From Tardiphaga sp. (GTDB lineage: Bacteria; Pseudomonadota; Alphaproteobacteria; Rhizobiales; Xanthobacteraceae): a stretch of DNA of 64,000 nucleotides. Positions 9,176-21,100 of the stretch are shown here, in pieces; the stretch's first letter is position 1, and the number at the start of each line of letters is the position of its first letter. The translations under genes and the position numbers were made by a program. The stretch covers positions 1 through 64,000 of the forward strand of contig JASBVG010000002.1 in assembly GCA_030147505.1 (NCBI GenBank). Reading direction: 5' to 3'. Under the pieces are notes generated by a model. That model searched no databases. It had not been told where the DNA came from and saw nothing but the letters and a program-made list of their open reading frames with translations.

Positions 9176-12100
9176 TTAGGCCGCGTGTTGCTGGCAGGTG
9201 GCCAGTGGCGCAAGTGCTGTTGCATCCGTTCCCCCAAAGGCCGCCGCGCTGATTTGGTCGGCGACCATGCCATTGGCAGTGTTTCCATAACGGGGATCGA
9301 ATGTCGCCATCGCGTCAATGAATCGCGATAGCCCATCATTGGCGCCCCCACCGCCAGCCTTCCAACTATCGTCTGCAGGTCTCGTAAAGAAAGCTGCGGA
9401 TTCATCAATCCGCTCGCCGGAAAGCCCGTTGTCAAATGTCGCAAACGACGAATATTCGATTGCCGCTATGTCAGCCAAGGACAAGCCTTCTGCTCTCGTT
9501 TCAGGGGCCTGCCGACCTTGGGCGAAGGAAGTCGTCATGGCCTCCAGTTCGGAGCCATGGAATATCCGGGCCTTGATGCTCGTACCGGACGCATCACCCA
9601 TCGTACCGCTGGCGTCGGTCCAGCTGATGATGAATCCACCATCGTCCAATGCGCTTACGCTGGGAGCAGACTGAGCGCCTGCAGTTTCCTCGTTGACAAG
9701 AAACTCTTCGCCAATCCTGTCGCCAGAGTCATTGAACACTTGAGCCTTGATGCTGCTGCTGCTGTTGTCGCCTAGCGTTCCGCTAGGATCAGACCAAGTA
9801 ACAACGAAGCCACCTCCAACGAGGGCGACGATAGCAGGAGTAAGTGGTTTTCCTGACGTTGCAGAATTGACAAGAAACTCAGATCCAATCTTAGCGCCAA
9901 CTGAACTGAATATCTGGCCTTTTATGCTCCCATCGAGATCGCCAAGGGACCCGCTGGCATCCTGCCATGTCACAACAAAATTTCCATTCGAAAGCGCAGT
10001 AGTCGAAGGAGATTCTTGGGCACCTGCAGTGAAGGTGTTGACTAGAAATTCACCCCCGACCTTAGCACCACTACCAGAGAAAATTTGCGCCTTAATACTC
10101 GCACTAGGATCGCCGAGAGAAAAACTCGTATAGTCATGCCACACTACAACAAACCCACCGCCACTCAGTTCGACTACATCAGGCGAAGTTTGGCTTCCGG
10201 CGGTCTGCGTGTTCACCAAAAACTCACTACCGATCTTATCTCCAGCGTCGTCGAAAAGTTGCGCTTTAATGGCCAATGGAACCGTGTCCCCGAGAGTGCT
10301 GCTGGAATCTTGCCAAACAATGACAAAGCCGCCCCCCGCCAGCTCAGCGGCGGCAGGAACCACCTGCGCGCCAGTCACGTAAGTGTTGACAAGGAAATCA
10401 CTTCCGATTGCAACACCATCGACCGAGAAAACACGCGACTTGATATTGAGTAAATTACCATCAGCAGGCACCTCAACACCTTGCCAGGTCACCGTAAAAC
10501 CACCACTGGAAAGAGCGATGACATCTGGATTCGCTTTGGTCCCTTGAGGACTGGAACTCACCAACACTTCGCCCCCAATTTTTTGGCCGCCTGCGCTGAG
10601 TATTTGGGCTTTAATATTGAAGAGACCATCACTTAAATCTTGCCACACAACGATTACGTTGCCGTTCGCAAGTGTCGCTGTAGCGGACGACGCTTGAACA
10701 TTCTCAGTGACGGTATTGACAAGGAACTCGCTCGAAACCGCGACTTCTGCCTTCACCTCGAATGTCTGTTGAGCGACCGCCAAACCACCCCGTCCATCTA
10801 CGATCGAGTAAGAGAGATTGACGTTCCCGACATAGCCGGCATCCAATACAACGGTGTACGTTCCATCACCGTTACTGGTCACTGTGCCATGATCGGCATT
10901 CAGGCCTGATATCTCGAGCACATCGCCATCAGCATCCGACCATCCCTGAAGAAGGTCGACCGATCGAACAATGTAAGTCTCACCGACAAACGCAGATCCA
11001 AGCTGAACAGTATTACCCGACAGCACTGGGGGCGAATTTCCTGTCACATTGACCGAAACCTGCCCGGTCGCGTAGCCACCATGACCATCGCTGATGGTGT
11101 AAGTGAACGATGCGGGCCCGTTATAGTTGGCAGCCGGAACAAAGCGAATGACGCCTTGGTCAAGCGAAACCGTTCCGTGTTGAGCATCTGCAACCGCAAC
11201 GACGGTCAGTGCGTCGCCTTCGACATCAAGGTCGTTGGCAAGAAGGGAAGCGGCCGTGATTTCCAAAACATCGTTTTCCGCCAAGACGTAGTTGTCAGCC
11301 TGCGCCACTGGTGCGTCGTTCGTTCCAGATATCGTAACGGTTACCGTTGCCGTCGATGTCGCTCCTGCGGTATCGCGCATGGTGTAAGTGAAGGTGTCGG
11401 TCGTAGTCTGGCCCTGACCGAGCTCCTGGAACAGGGCGCCGGGATCATAGACGACATTGCCATCGATGATGCTGACCGCAGCTCCCTTGGCAGATGTCGG
11501 CGCGACCGAAACCAGCGTCTTCGTGTCCCCAGTATCGACATCCGTATCATTGGCGAGCAGGCTGGCGGCGATGAGCGTGATGGCACCGCCATCTTCCACC
11601 GCGTAGGCGGTATCGGCCATAGCCTGCGGCGCATCGTTCACGCCGGTTACCAGCACCGTCACAGTGGCCGTTGACGTCGCCCCAAACGTGTCACGCATCG
11701 TATAGGTGAACGTGTCCGAGGCAGTCTGGCCAGCGGCCAGCGCGCGCAGCTCTGCCGCAGCGCGGGCGTCATAGACGACATTGCCATCTACGATGTTGAC
11801 GCTGGCGCCCTTGGCAGACATTGCCGATACCGAGACCAACGTTTTGGTGTCGCCAGTATACCCGGCGGTGTCGTTGGCCAGCAGACTCGCGGCTGCGATG
11901 GTAGTGACCACATTCTGATCCGCGGCCGCCGCGTCATCATAGGCCACGGGTGCCGCACCGTGGAATATCCGGGCCTTAACGCTCGTACTGGATGCGTCCC
12001 CCATAGTGCCACTGGCGTCGGTCCAGCTGATGACAAAGCCTCCATCATTGAGCGCAGCTATCGTCGGTACCGTTTGCGCACCTGCGCCTTCCATGTTCAC

Positions 12101-15100
12101 GAGGAACTCAACTCCGAGCTTAGTGCCAACCGAGTTGAACACCTGAGCCTTGATGCTGGTGCTGCTGTTATCCCCCAACGTTCCACTCGGGTCCGACCAT
12201 GTAATGACAAAGCCACCACCTACCAGCGAGGTTATGGTCGGCGCTGCCTGTACGCCCAATGTCGCCGTATTGACCAAAAACTCAGAGCCAACTTTTACTC
12301 CACTCGGATTGAAGATCTGCCCCTTGATGCTTCCATCTGGATCGCCGAGCGTTCCGCTCGCATCCTGCCATGTCACCACAAAGTTGCCATTCACGAGAGC
12401 AGTGACGGAAGGCACACTCTGGGCATTCGCGGTGGCTGTGTTAACAAGAAATTCAGAACCAACCTTGGCACCATTCGCATTGAAAACTTGTGCCTTGATA
12501 CTCGCGCTGGGGTCTCCAAGGGAGAAGCTACCAGCGTCCTGCCAAACAATGACAAACCCGCCATTGCTCAGCCCGACGACATCCGGCGTAACTTGGCTAC
12601 CAGCCGTCTGAGTATTCACAAGGAATTCGCTGCCGGTCTTCCCCCCTGCACTGTCGTACAGCTGCGCTTTGATAGCACCTGGAACTGTGTCGCCGAGCGT
12701 TCCACTGGCATCCTGCCATACGATGACATATCCGCCATTCGTCAGGCTACCAATTGCCGGCATCACCTGTGAGCCGTTCGTGTACGTGTTGACGAGAGAC
12801 TCGGATCCAACCGCATTGCCATTTGCTGAAAATACGCGTGATTTAGTATCCAGCCCCATTCCATCCGCGGGGACTACAAGACTCTGCCAAGCAACGACAA
12901 ACCCTCCATCGGCCAAAGCGACAACATCAGGAGCTGACTGCGCCCCTGCCCGGATCGAGTTGACGACAAATTCAGCACCGATCCTTTGGCCTGCTGCATT
13001 GAACATCTGTCCGTAGATGTCGGCACCGTAGGCGCCGCCGCCGGCCGCTAGAATCATCCATACCACGACAAAGTTTCCGTCGCTCAACGTTGCGACCGAT
13101 GACATCGTCTGAGCATTATCGGTCGTAGTGTTAACAAGAAACTCGCCCGTGACTGCGGGTTCTTCTTTGACCTCAAATGTCCGAACGGCCGCTGATATGC
13201 CGCCCCGTCCATCCGCTATCGAATAAGATATCGCGACATTCCCGATATAGCCCGTCTCCAGGGTGATCGTAAAAGTCCCGTCGCCATTATCAATCACAGC
13301 GCCATGATCGACGCTTAGATTCGCAATAGCGAGTATGTCGCCATCGGCATCCGTCCACCCCTGAAGAAGGTCATCGGAGTGAACGATGTAGGTTGCGCCG
13401 ACCAACGCTGCTTCAAGCTGGGCGGCAGCCCCTGAAAGCACCGGGGGTGAGTTCTCCGCCATCACATTGATCGTGACTTGCCCGGTGGCGTAGCCGCCAT
13501 TTCCATCGCTGATGGTATACGAGAATGATGCGGGCCCGTTAAAGTTGGCAGCGGGAATGAAGCGAATGACGCCTTGGTCAAGCGAAACCGTTCCGTGCTG
13601 AGGGTCCGCAACTGCAATGACGGTCAGTGCGTCGCCTTCGACATCGAGGTCGTTGGCAAGCAGGGAAGCGGCCGCGATCTCCAGAACATCGTCTTCCGCC
13701 AAGACGTAGCTGTCACCCTGCGCCACTGGTGCGTCGTTCGTTCCAATTATCGTAACCGTCACCGTTGCCGTCGATGTCGCCCCCGCGGCATCGCGCATGG
13801 TGTAAGTAAAGGTGTCGGTCGTGGTATGGCCTTGACCGAGCTCCTGGAATAGGGCGCCGGGATCGTAGACCACATTGCCGTCGATGATGCTGACCGCAGC
13901 TCCCTTGGCAGATGTCGCCGCGACCGAAACCAGCGTCTTCGTGTCCCCCGTATCGACATCCGTATCATTAGCGAGCAGGCTGGCGGCGGTGAGCGTGATC
14001 GCACCGCTATCTTCCGCGGTATTAGCGGTATCGGCCAGAGCCTGTGGCGCATCATTCACGCCGGTTACCAGCACCGTCACAGTAGCCGTTGACGTCGCCC
14101 CTAACGTGTCGCGCATCGTATAGGTGAAGGTGTCGGAGACGGTCTGGCCAGCGGCCAGCGCGCGCAGCTCCGCCGCAGCGCGGGCATCATAGACGACATT
14201 GCCATTTACGATGCTGACGCTGGCGCCCTTGGCTGACATTGCCGATACCGAGACCAACTCCTTTGTATCGGCAGCATCTTCGTCGGTGTCGTTCGCCAGC
14301 AGACTCGCAGCGGCAATGGTCGTCACCACATTCTGATCCGCAGCAGCCGCGTCATCATGGGCCACGGGTACCGCGTTGACAACGATGGTCTGATCGGCAA
14401 AGCGCAGCAGTTCGACCCGCGTCAGCGTGTCGGTGCCATCGCGCCCCACGACGGTGTCGCGCACGGTGGTAACGCCACCAGCGACGGTGATGACATAGTC
14501 GGCCGCATTGCCGGTGAACACAGCGGTGTCCCGCCCGGCGCCGCCGTCGATCACGTCATCGCCACCGCGTCCGATCAGCACGTCGTCGCCGTCGCCGCCT
14601 TGCAGATCGTTGGCGCCGCCGTCACCTGCCAGACTATCGTCATAGACAGACCCGATCAGGGCCTCGATGCCCGTGAGCAGATCGCCCTGCGCGTCGCCGC
14701 CCGATCCTTGGCCGGTTTCCAGATCGACAGATACGCCCGCTTGGGACGCGGCATAGTCCGCCACGTCGATGCCCGCGCCTCCATTCAGGACGTCCGCACC
14801 GGCGCCGCCCACCAGCCGGTCATTGCCGCTGCCACCGGTGATGATATTGGCGGCCGAATTCCCGATACCGGTGAAGTTCGCGGTGCTGGTGGAAGTGAGA
14901 TTTTCGAGGTTCTCGCCGAGCGTGTAGCTCGCCAGCGAGGTCCGGACGGTGTCGGTGCCTTCGCCGGGTTGTTCGACGATGAGATCACCGACCTGGTCAA
15001 TGATATAGATATCATCGCCAGCGCCGCCGATCAGGATGTCGGGGCCGATGCCTCCGGACAGCGTATCATTGCCTGGCGTTCCGGCAACCGTTCGTGCGGT

Positions 15101-18100
15101 CACTGTCAGCGTGACCGTCGCCGTCGCCGTTCCGCCCTGCCCGTCACTGATCTGATAGGTAAACTGGTCGGTTCCGGTATAACCACCGGCTGGCGTATAG
15201 GTGAAGGTGCCGTCGGCATTGCGCAGCAGAGAGCCATGACCAGGGCCGCTCACCAAGGACGTGGTCAGCACGTCGCCGACATCGATATCGCTATCGTTAG
15301 CCAGCACATTCACCGTCACCGGCCGATCATAGCTGGTGCTGGCGCTGTCGTTGACTGCCAGCGGGCCATCATTGATCCCCGTGATCGTCATCGTCACGGT
15401 TGCCGTCGAGATCGCCCCGGCGGCATCGCGCATCGTGTAGGTGAACGTGTCAGTCGTGCTGTGGCCTGCGCCGAGGCTGCGGAAGAGCTGGCCGGGATCG
15501 TAGAGCACCGATCCATTTACCAGCTCAACCTGAGCGCCCCTTGCCGATGTGGCCGACACTGAGACGAGTTGTTTGGTATCACCCGCGTCGACATCATTGT
15601 CATTGGCGAGCAGGCCATCAACAGAGAGTGCCGCGACCGTGTTTTGGTCGGTGGCGCCAGTGTCATCGACAGCGATCGGCGCGTCGTTGGTTCCAGTGAT
15701 CGTCATCCGCACCGTTGCGGTGGATGTGAGACCGGCGGCATCGCGCATGGTATAAGTGAAGCTGTCAATCGCTGTTTGGCCAGCACCGAGATTTTGGAAA
15801 AGCTCCATGGGATCATAAACGACATTGCCATTGACGATCCGGACCGAGGCACCTTGATCCGAATTTGCGGATACCGAGACCAGGCTCTTAGTTTCGCCGG
15901 CATCAGGATCAGTGTCGTTGCCAAGCAGTGTAGAGGCCAGCAGCGTGACAGGCTCACCACCCTCCACGGCCAAACCGACATCGTCCTGTGCAATTGGCGC
16001 ATCGTTGATGCCGGTGATGTTCATCGTCACCGTGCCCCTCAACGTTATCCCATTCGCGTAGCTCACCGTATAAACAAACGTATCCGTCTCCGTTTGCCCC
16101 TCTCCGAGTGCCTGGAGTTGCACAGAAGAACGCGGATCGTACACCACGCTTCCGTTCACGAGGCTTACCACGGCTCCCTTGGCGGAGGTCGCCGACACAG
16201 ATGTGAGGGCCTGCGCGCCTTCAATATTGGCAAGGACATCCTCTGCGGCCAACGTAATAACAGTATCTTCCGTCCCCGAACTCACAAAGTCTGGAATCAG
16301 ATCAACGAACGTTTCGATGATTTCGGCCTTCGTTAACGAGGTCCCGTCGGCGAACTGGATGACTTGCGGCCCGGAGGCGGCGCTGCTCACATAATCCTTG
16401 ATCGTTATTTCATCGCCGGCAACACCATCCGTCAGGATGAGATTTCCCGCCTCGTCGGCCTGGATAGTGACGGTCTGAAGGGAGATGCCTGCTCCAAGCT
16501 TGAGCACGCTGTGATTTGCAGAAGCCCCGTACTCCCTGATTTCGAGCGCGCCATAGCCCCGATTGTATATGATCACATCGTTGCCGCCTTGGCCGACGAT
16601 CACATCGGTTTGGCCGACCGGGGCACCGCGCCCATCCAAATAATCGGCACCCGACGTTCCGAGAAGGACGTCGGAACGGGTCGAAGATCCAAGAACCGGC
16701 GCTTGCGCACGGCTTAGAATGTCAGAGCGATTCCAAGACGTGTCGGTAAACTCAATCAGCTGAATACCGAAATTCTCGCCGCTGACCATGTTGTCGATCT
16801 TGATGAGATCGCCGGCCACACCGTGGGTCAAATACAGATTCGTTCCATCAGATACGATGGTGACATCCGCGCTATTGATCCCGATCAGCCGCAACACATT
16901 GTTCGGCGAAGCCGACACGTCGTGTTCGTCGATCTCCAGAACCCCGTATCCGCTTGCGTAAACGAACGTATCCCCGCCGCCGCTGCCAGACGCGAAGTCG
17001 TTACCTCCCTTGCCGTCGAACGTTTCAGCGCCGGACGTTCCGTACAGCATATCAGCTCCGGCTGTTCCGGTCGCTGCGGCCTGGAGCAACTGCGCTCTTG
17101 TCCACGTCGTATTATCGTTCAAGAACTCGACGACCTGAACGCCGCGAGACGTATCGCTGAGCATTCCCGCGATTTTGATAACGTCGGCCGTTACTCCGTC
17201 TCGGATATAAAGATTGCCAGAGCTGTCCGCAGTCACAACGATGCTCGCTGACGAAATCGTCGAGCCGAGTCTCAGGATATTCATCGGAGACGCCGATGGA
17301 TCATTCTCGTCGATCTCGACCAGTCCGTAGCCGGCATTATATATGAACGTGTCGCCGCCCGTGCCGCGGACATAGCCCGCTTGCGTGTCGATGAGATGCA
17401 CCGGGGGAGTGAGCATTTCCGGCGTAAATGAAAATCCGCCTCCCGGCGTAAGCGGAAAGTTCGATGATCCCGTTTCTGGTCCAGTGCCGGGAGCGATCGG
17501 GATGCTGTATTGGGTGTTTGCGATAATGCCCAAATACTCCGACAGCATCCGGTAGAACGGGCTGATGGAGATCGTGTAATTGTTCAGAAAGCCATTGAAT
17601 AGTGAACTTGAATACTGCGAGGAGGTCGCCGACGAGTAGGTGATCAGTCCAGATCCGTCGGGCCCTGTCGATTCGTAGTAGATGCTGGTAATCGCATAGG
17701 TGGAGACGATCTCTGCGATATTGGTGAAGAACGGAGCAAGCTGGCGCGTGGCATCGTAGAAAGTAAATGCCGATCCCTGCCTCCCTGAATTGTCCGTACC
17801 TTGAGCCAAGACGCGATTGTTGCCGAATTCAACAACCCTGTAGCCAGGAACGCCCGCGCCAGCGCCCTGCGCTGTCTTTTCAGTATAATAGCCGGTGTTC
17901 AGATCATAAATCTTCGAATGCGACATATATCCCTGGGCAGAGATTGCCGGATTAGCCAGACGCTGAATTGACGTGGCACCATAGTAATCGACGGTCGCAT
18001 AACGGTAGAGTGGCGCTGTGAAGTTGATCATGGGATCATAGTAGCGCCAGGTCGATGACCCGTCGGCGTTGTTCGTGATCCCGAGGACGACGTTTGTCGT

Positions 18101-21100
18101 ATTTAACAAGTCAGAGTGGGCGATAGGGGCATAGATCGTGATGTCGCGGCCTTGCGTGACATACGCATTGGTGATCTGGGTCCCGCTCTGATTGTAAAAG
18201 TATCCACTTTCTTTCGAAATTTTTCCGGATACCGGATCAAAATAGTCCGTCAGATAGTTCAGTGAACCGTCATAGTACTCGGTCCTCTCCAGGAAGCCGG
18301 TCAACGGGTCATAGTGTTCGACGATCGTTCCGTATGTACTGCTGAACGTCGTGATCGAGTTTGGAACACCTCCGCCCGCGCCTCCACCAGCACCGAACGG
18401 AAGCGGATACGGACTGGATGCCTGCAGGTTAAATCCTGCATTTGGAACACCAGCCGGATTCGCAATCCGCGCCATGTCAATCACAAACGCCGCACGCGCC
18501 GCCTCATCGGGCACAATGTAGTAACGACCCCCGCTATACTGAAGTTGGGAGGGAAGCCTGCTTACCCAGAAATTGATCTCTGCGCCACTTGCAGAGCGAC
18601 CATACGCATTCTCGTAAACGGCCGCGATCAGAGCACCCGCATCCAACAACGGACCGCCATAAGACTGCCAGAACTCGGTCGAGTTCATCAGATCCTTGGC
18701 CAGCTGAACGGCGTCGAGTCCACCAATCGTATAGTACTTCAGCCAGGTCTGCATCTCTTCAGAGCCCATCGTACGGCCGAGGAGAACTGTATAGATCGCC
18801 TGAACCTGAGCTAGATTCTGCGCCTCCTGATCGACACTGATCCGGTATGTTCTTTGCACTCCGTTGACCCGCAGATCGATATAGTCGATGCCATTCTGAT
18901 CGATCGTGTGATTGGCATAAATGAGTTCGTTGCCGCTCGCGTCGCGTGAGACCCAGAGATAGCTTCCAGAGCCGTCAGCACTCCAGATTGTTGTTTCTGT
19001 CGTGTTGCTCGACGGGCTTGCTGCGATCGTACGGCTTACCGTCGTCATCCTGCCATCGGCCGAGGTGGTGGTCGTTGTGGTCGAAGAGACCGTCACACCA
19101 TCCGACAGATAATACGTATCGGTAACGGTTTTCGCGCCGGAGAGATCGGCCACCGCGCTTTCTGTTGCGTCCTTCAAGCCATCGCCATCGAGGTCCCACG
19201 TAACGTAGGTTCCCCGACCATCGGCGCTGGTTTCGATATCCGTGCGGTTGCGGACAATCGTCGCTCCCGCAACTCCGGGCGAGGTGGTTATCGCCGTCGT
19301 GATTGTCGATCCGTCAGCACCATGGATCGTATCGCTCCGCGTGGTGGCCAGAATTCCTCCGCTACCCGAAATCGTCACGATCCGGTTCAGTCCGTCGGCA
19401 GACGTGGTAAGCACCTGCTGCTTGATCTGCGCTCCCAAAGCATCGACCTGCGTGATGACCTCAGAAGACGTACCGTCCTGGCGCAGTGTGATCACGTCAG
19501 TCTTGATGTGATCGATAATTCCATCGCCATTGGTGTCCATCGTCGTCGTTTTCGACAGGCCATCGAGAGACGTCGATTGCGTCTGCGTATTGAGCAGAAC
19601 TCCACCATGGTTGCGGTAATTTGAGGACGTCGTCAGAGAAATGGCATTGCCGTTACTGGCGTATGTCGGCACCGTGGTTTGAACGGCATAGTTCGTGAAG
19701 CCATTCTGGCTCACATAGTCATTTATCGTAATGGTCCGCGTATCCGCGCTTACGGTGATCGTCTTGAGCTGGCCAAGCGTCTCGTTATCGTGCAGATTCC
19801 TGATGGTCTGGGTCGTGCTTCCGTCAAGATGGGTCGTGACCTTGTCGGTCCTGTAGAAAACATCGTTGCCCCACGTCGATATCTCGGTCGTGGTCGTCAA
19901 TCCATCCCGGCTCTTGGTAATGACAGCCGCGTCGGATCCCGACTGAACGGTGACGTAGTTCCCGCCCTGCATACGATGCGAGATCTGCACGGCATTTTCG
20001 ATGACCGTCGTGACGCTGCCGTCCGAGTTGATGAACTGCCTGCTGGAACCGTTAACGGTACTCCAGCCATCACCCATTTTGATTGACGCCAATATGGTGT
20101 TCGTCAAGCCGTTCGCAGATGTGACCGTCGTGACGCCCACGTCCTGGGTAAAATTCGTGCCCGGAAAGGCATTGGTCTCGGTGAACGTCTTCGTCGTCGT
20201 GCCATCGGCTCCAAGCGCGATGATCGTCGATTGAAGCCCATCAATCGTGCCGTCGCCGTTGAGATCCCAGGACAGCGTCTTGGAGAGGCCATTCGCACTA
20301 GCAACGCTCGTCTTTGACGCGAGCAGCGCGCCGCTTGCCGTCGCCGACGCATAGTAGTTGACGTTATCCCTTACCGATCCATCCGCGAGAACGGATATGG
20401 TTTCAAGCGAACTGGCAGGCCTGCCCGATCGATTCGACCCGAATATCGTCTGCAGGAAGTTGGCTTCGATGGTCGTCGTTGCTCTATCTGCGCTGATCTG
20501 CGCTGTCGATTGCGAGACAATGCCACCAGACCTGTTCTTGACTGTCGATGTCTTCGTGGTGGATCCATCAAGATTATAGACAGTCGATGACTGGTTCGTT
20601 CTGGTCAGAGAGCCACTCGTCTGACCATTGAGGTATTGGCGCTCCGTAACCTCTGTACCATTCGCCGACGTCGTGACGACGCTGGTCCCGACCGTGGTCG
20701 CACCAACCAGGTTCGTGGTGGTTTGCGTCCGACTTCCATCCTGGTTCAGAACCGCACTGCTGATTTGCGTTCGATCGAATACGCCGTCGCCGTTTACGTC
20801 GGTCTCGATCCGGCTGTACAAACCATTTGCGTTCTCTATCGTGACAACTTCGTTGACCTTTCTATTTTGTGGATCGTAGCGATCGATGGTCGTAACCACA
20901 TTTCCTGCACCATCTTCGACGACTTTCGTCACCTCGTCGAAGACTCCCTCCCCCGTATTATCTACGCTCGTAATGACAGTTAGAGCGTCAGCCGAGGTAT
21001 AGATTTGCGTTCGGCCAAGGATATCGGGCGTCGCCCCCAGGGTCTGCGTGGTAACGACTTCCGTAACGCTACCATCCGTCATATTCAGCGTGATTTCGTC

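Noticed and set aside
8796..9179. Plus-strand frame of 127 codons before the giant gene's 3' end
   Set aside because: No domain, no good ribosome-binding site and atypical composition. Kept only as a note in the intergenic entry.
14357..15562. Long plus-strand frame (401 codons) inside the giant RTX gene
   Set aside because: It is antisense to a well-supported repeat-rich gene, shows no domain, and reflects the codon pattern of the real strand.
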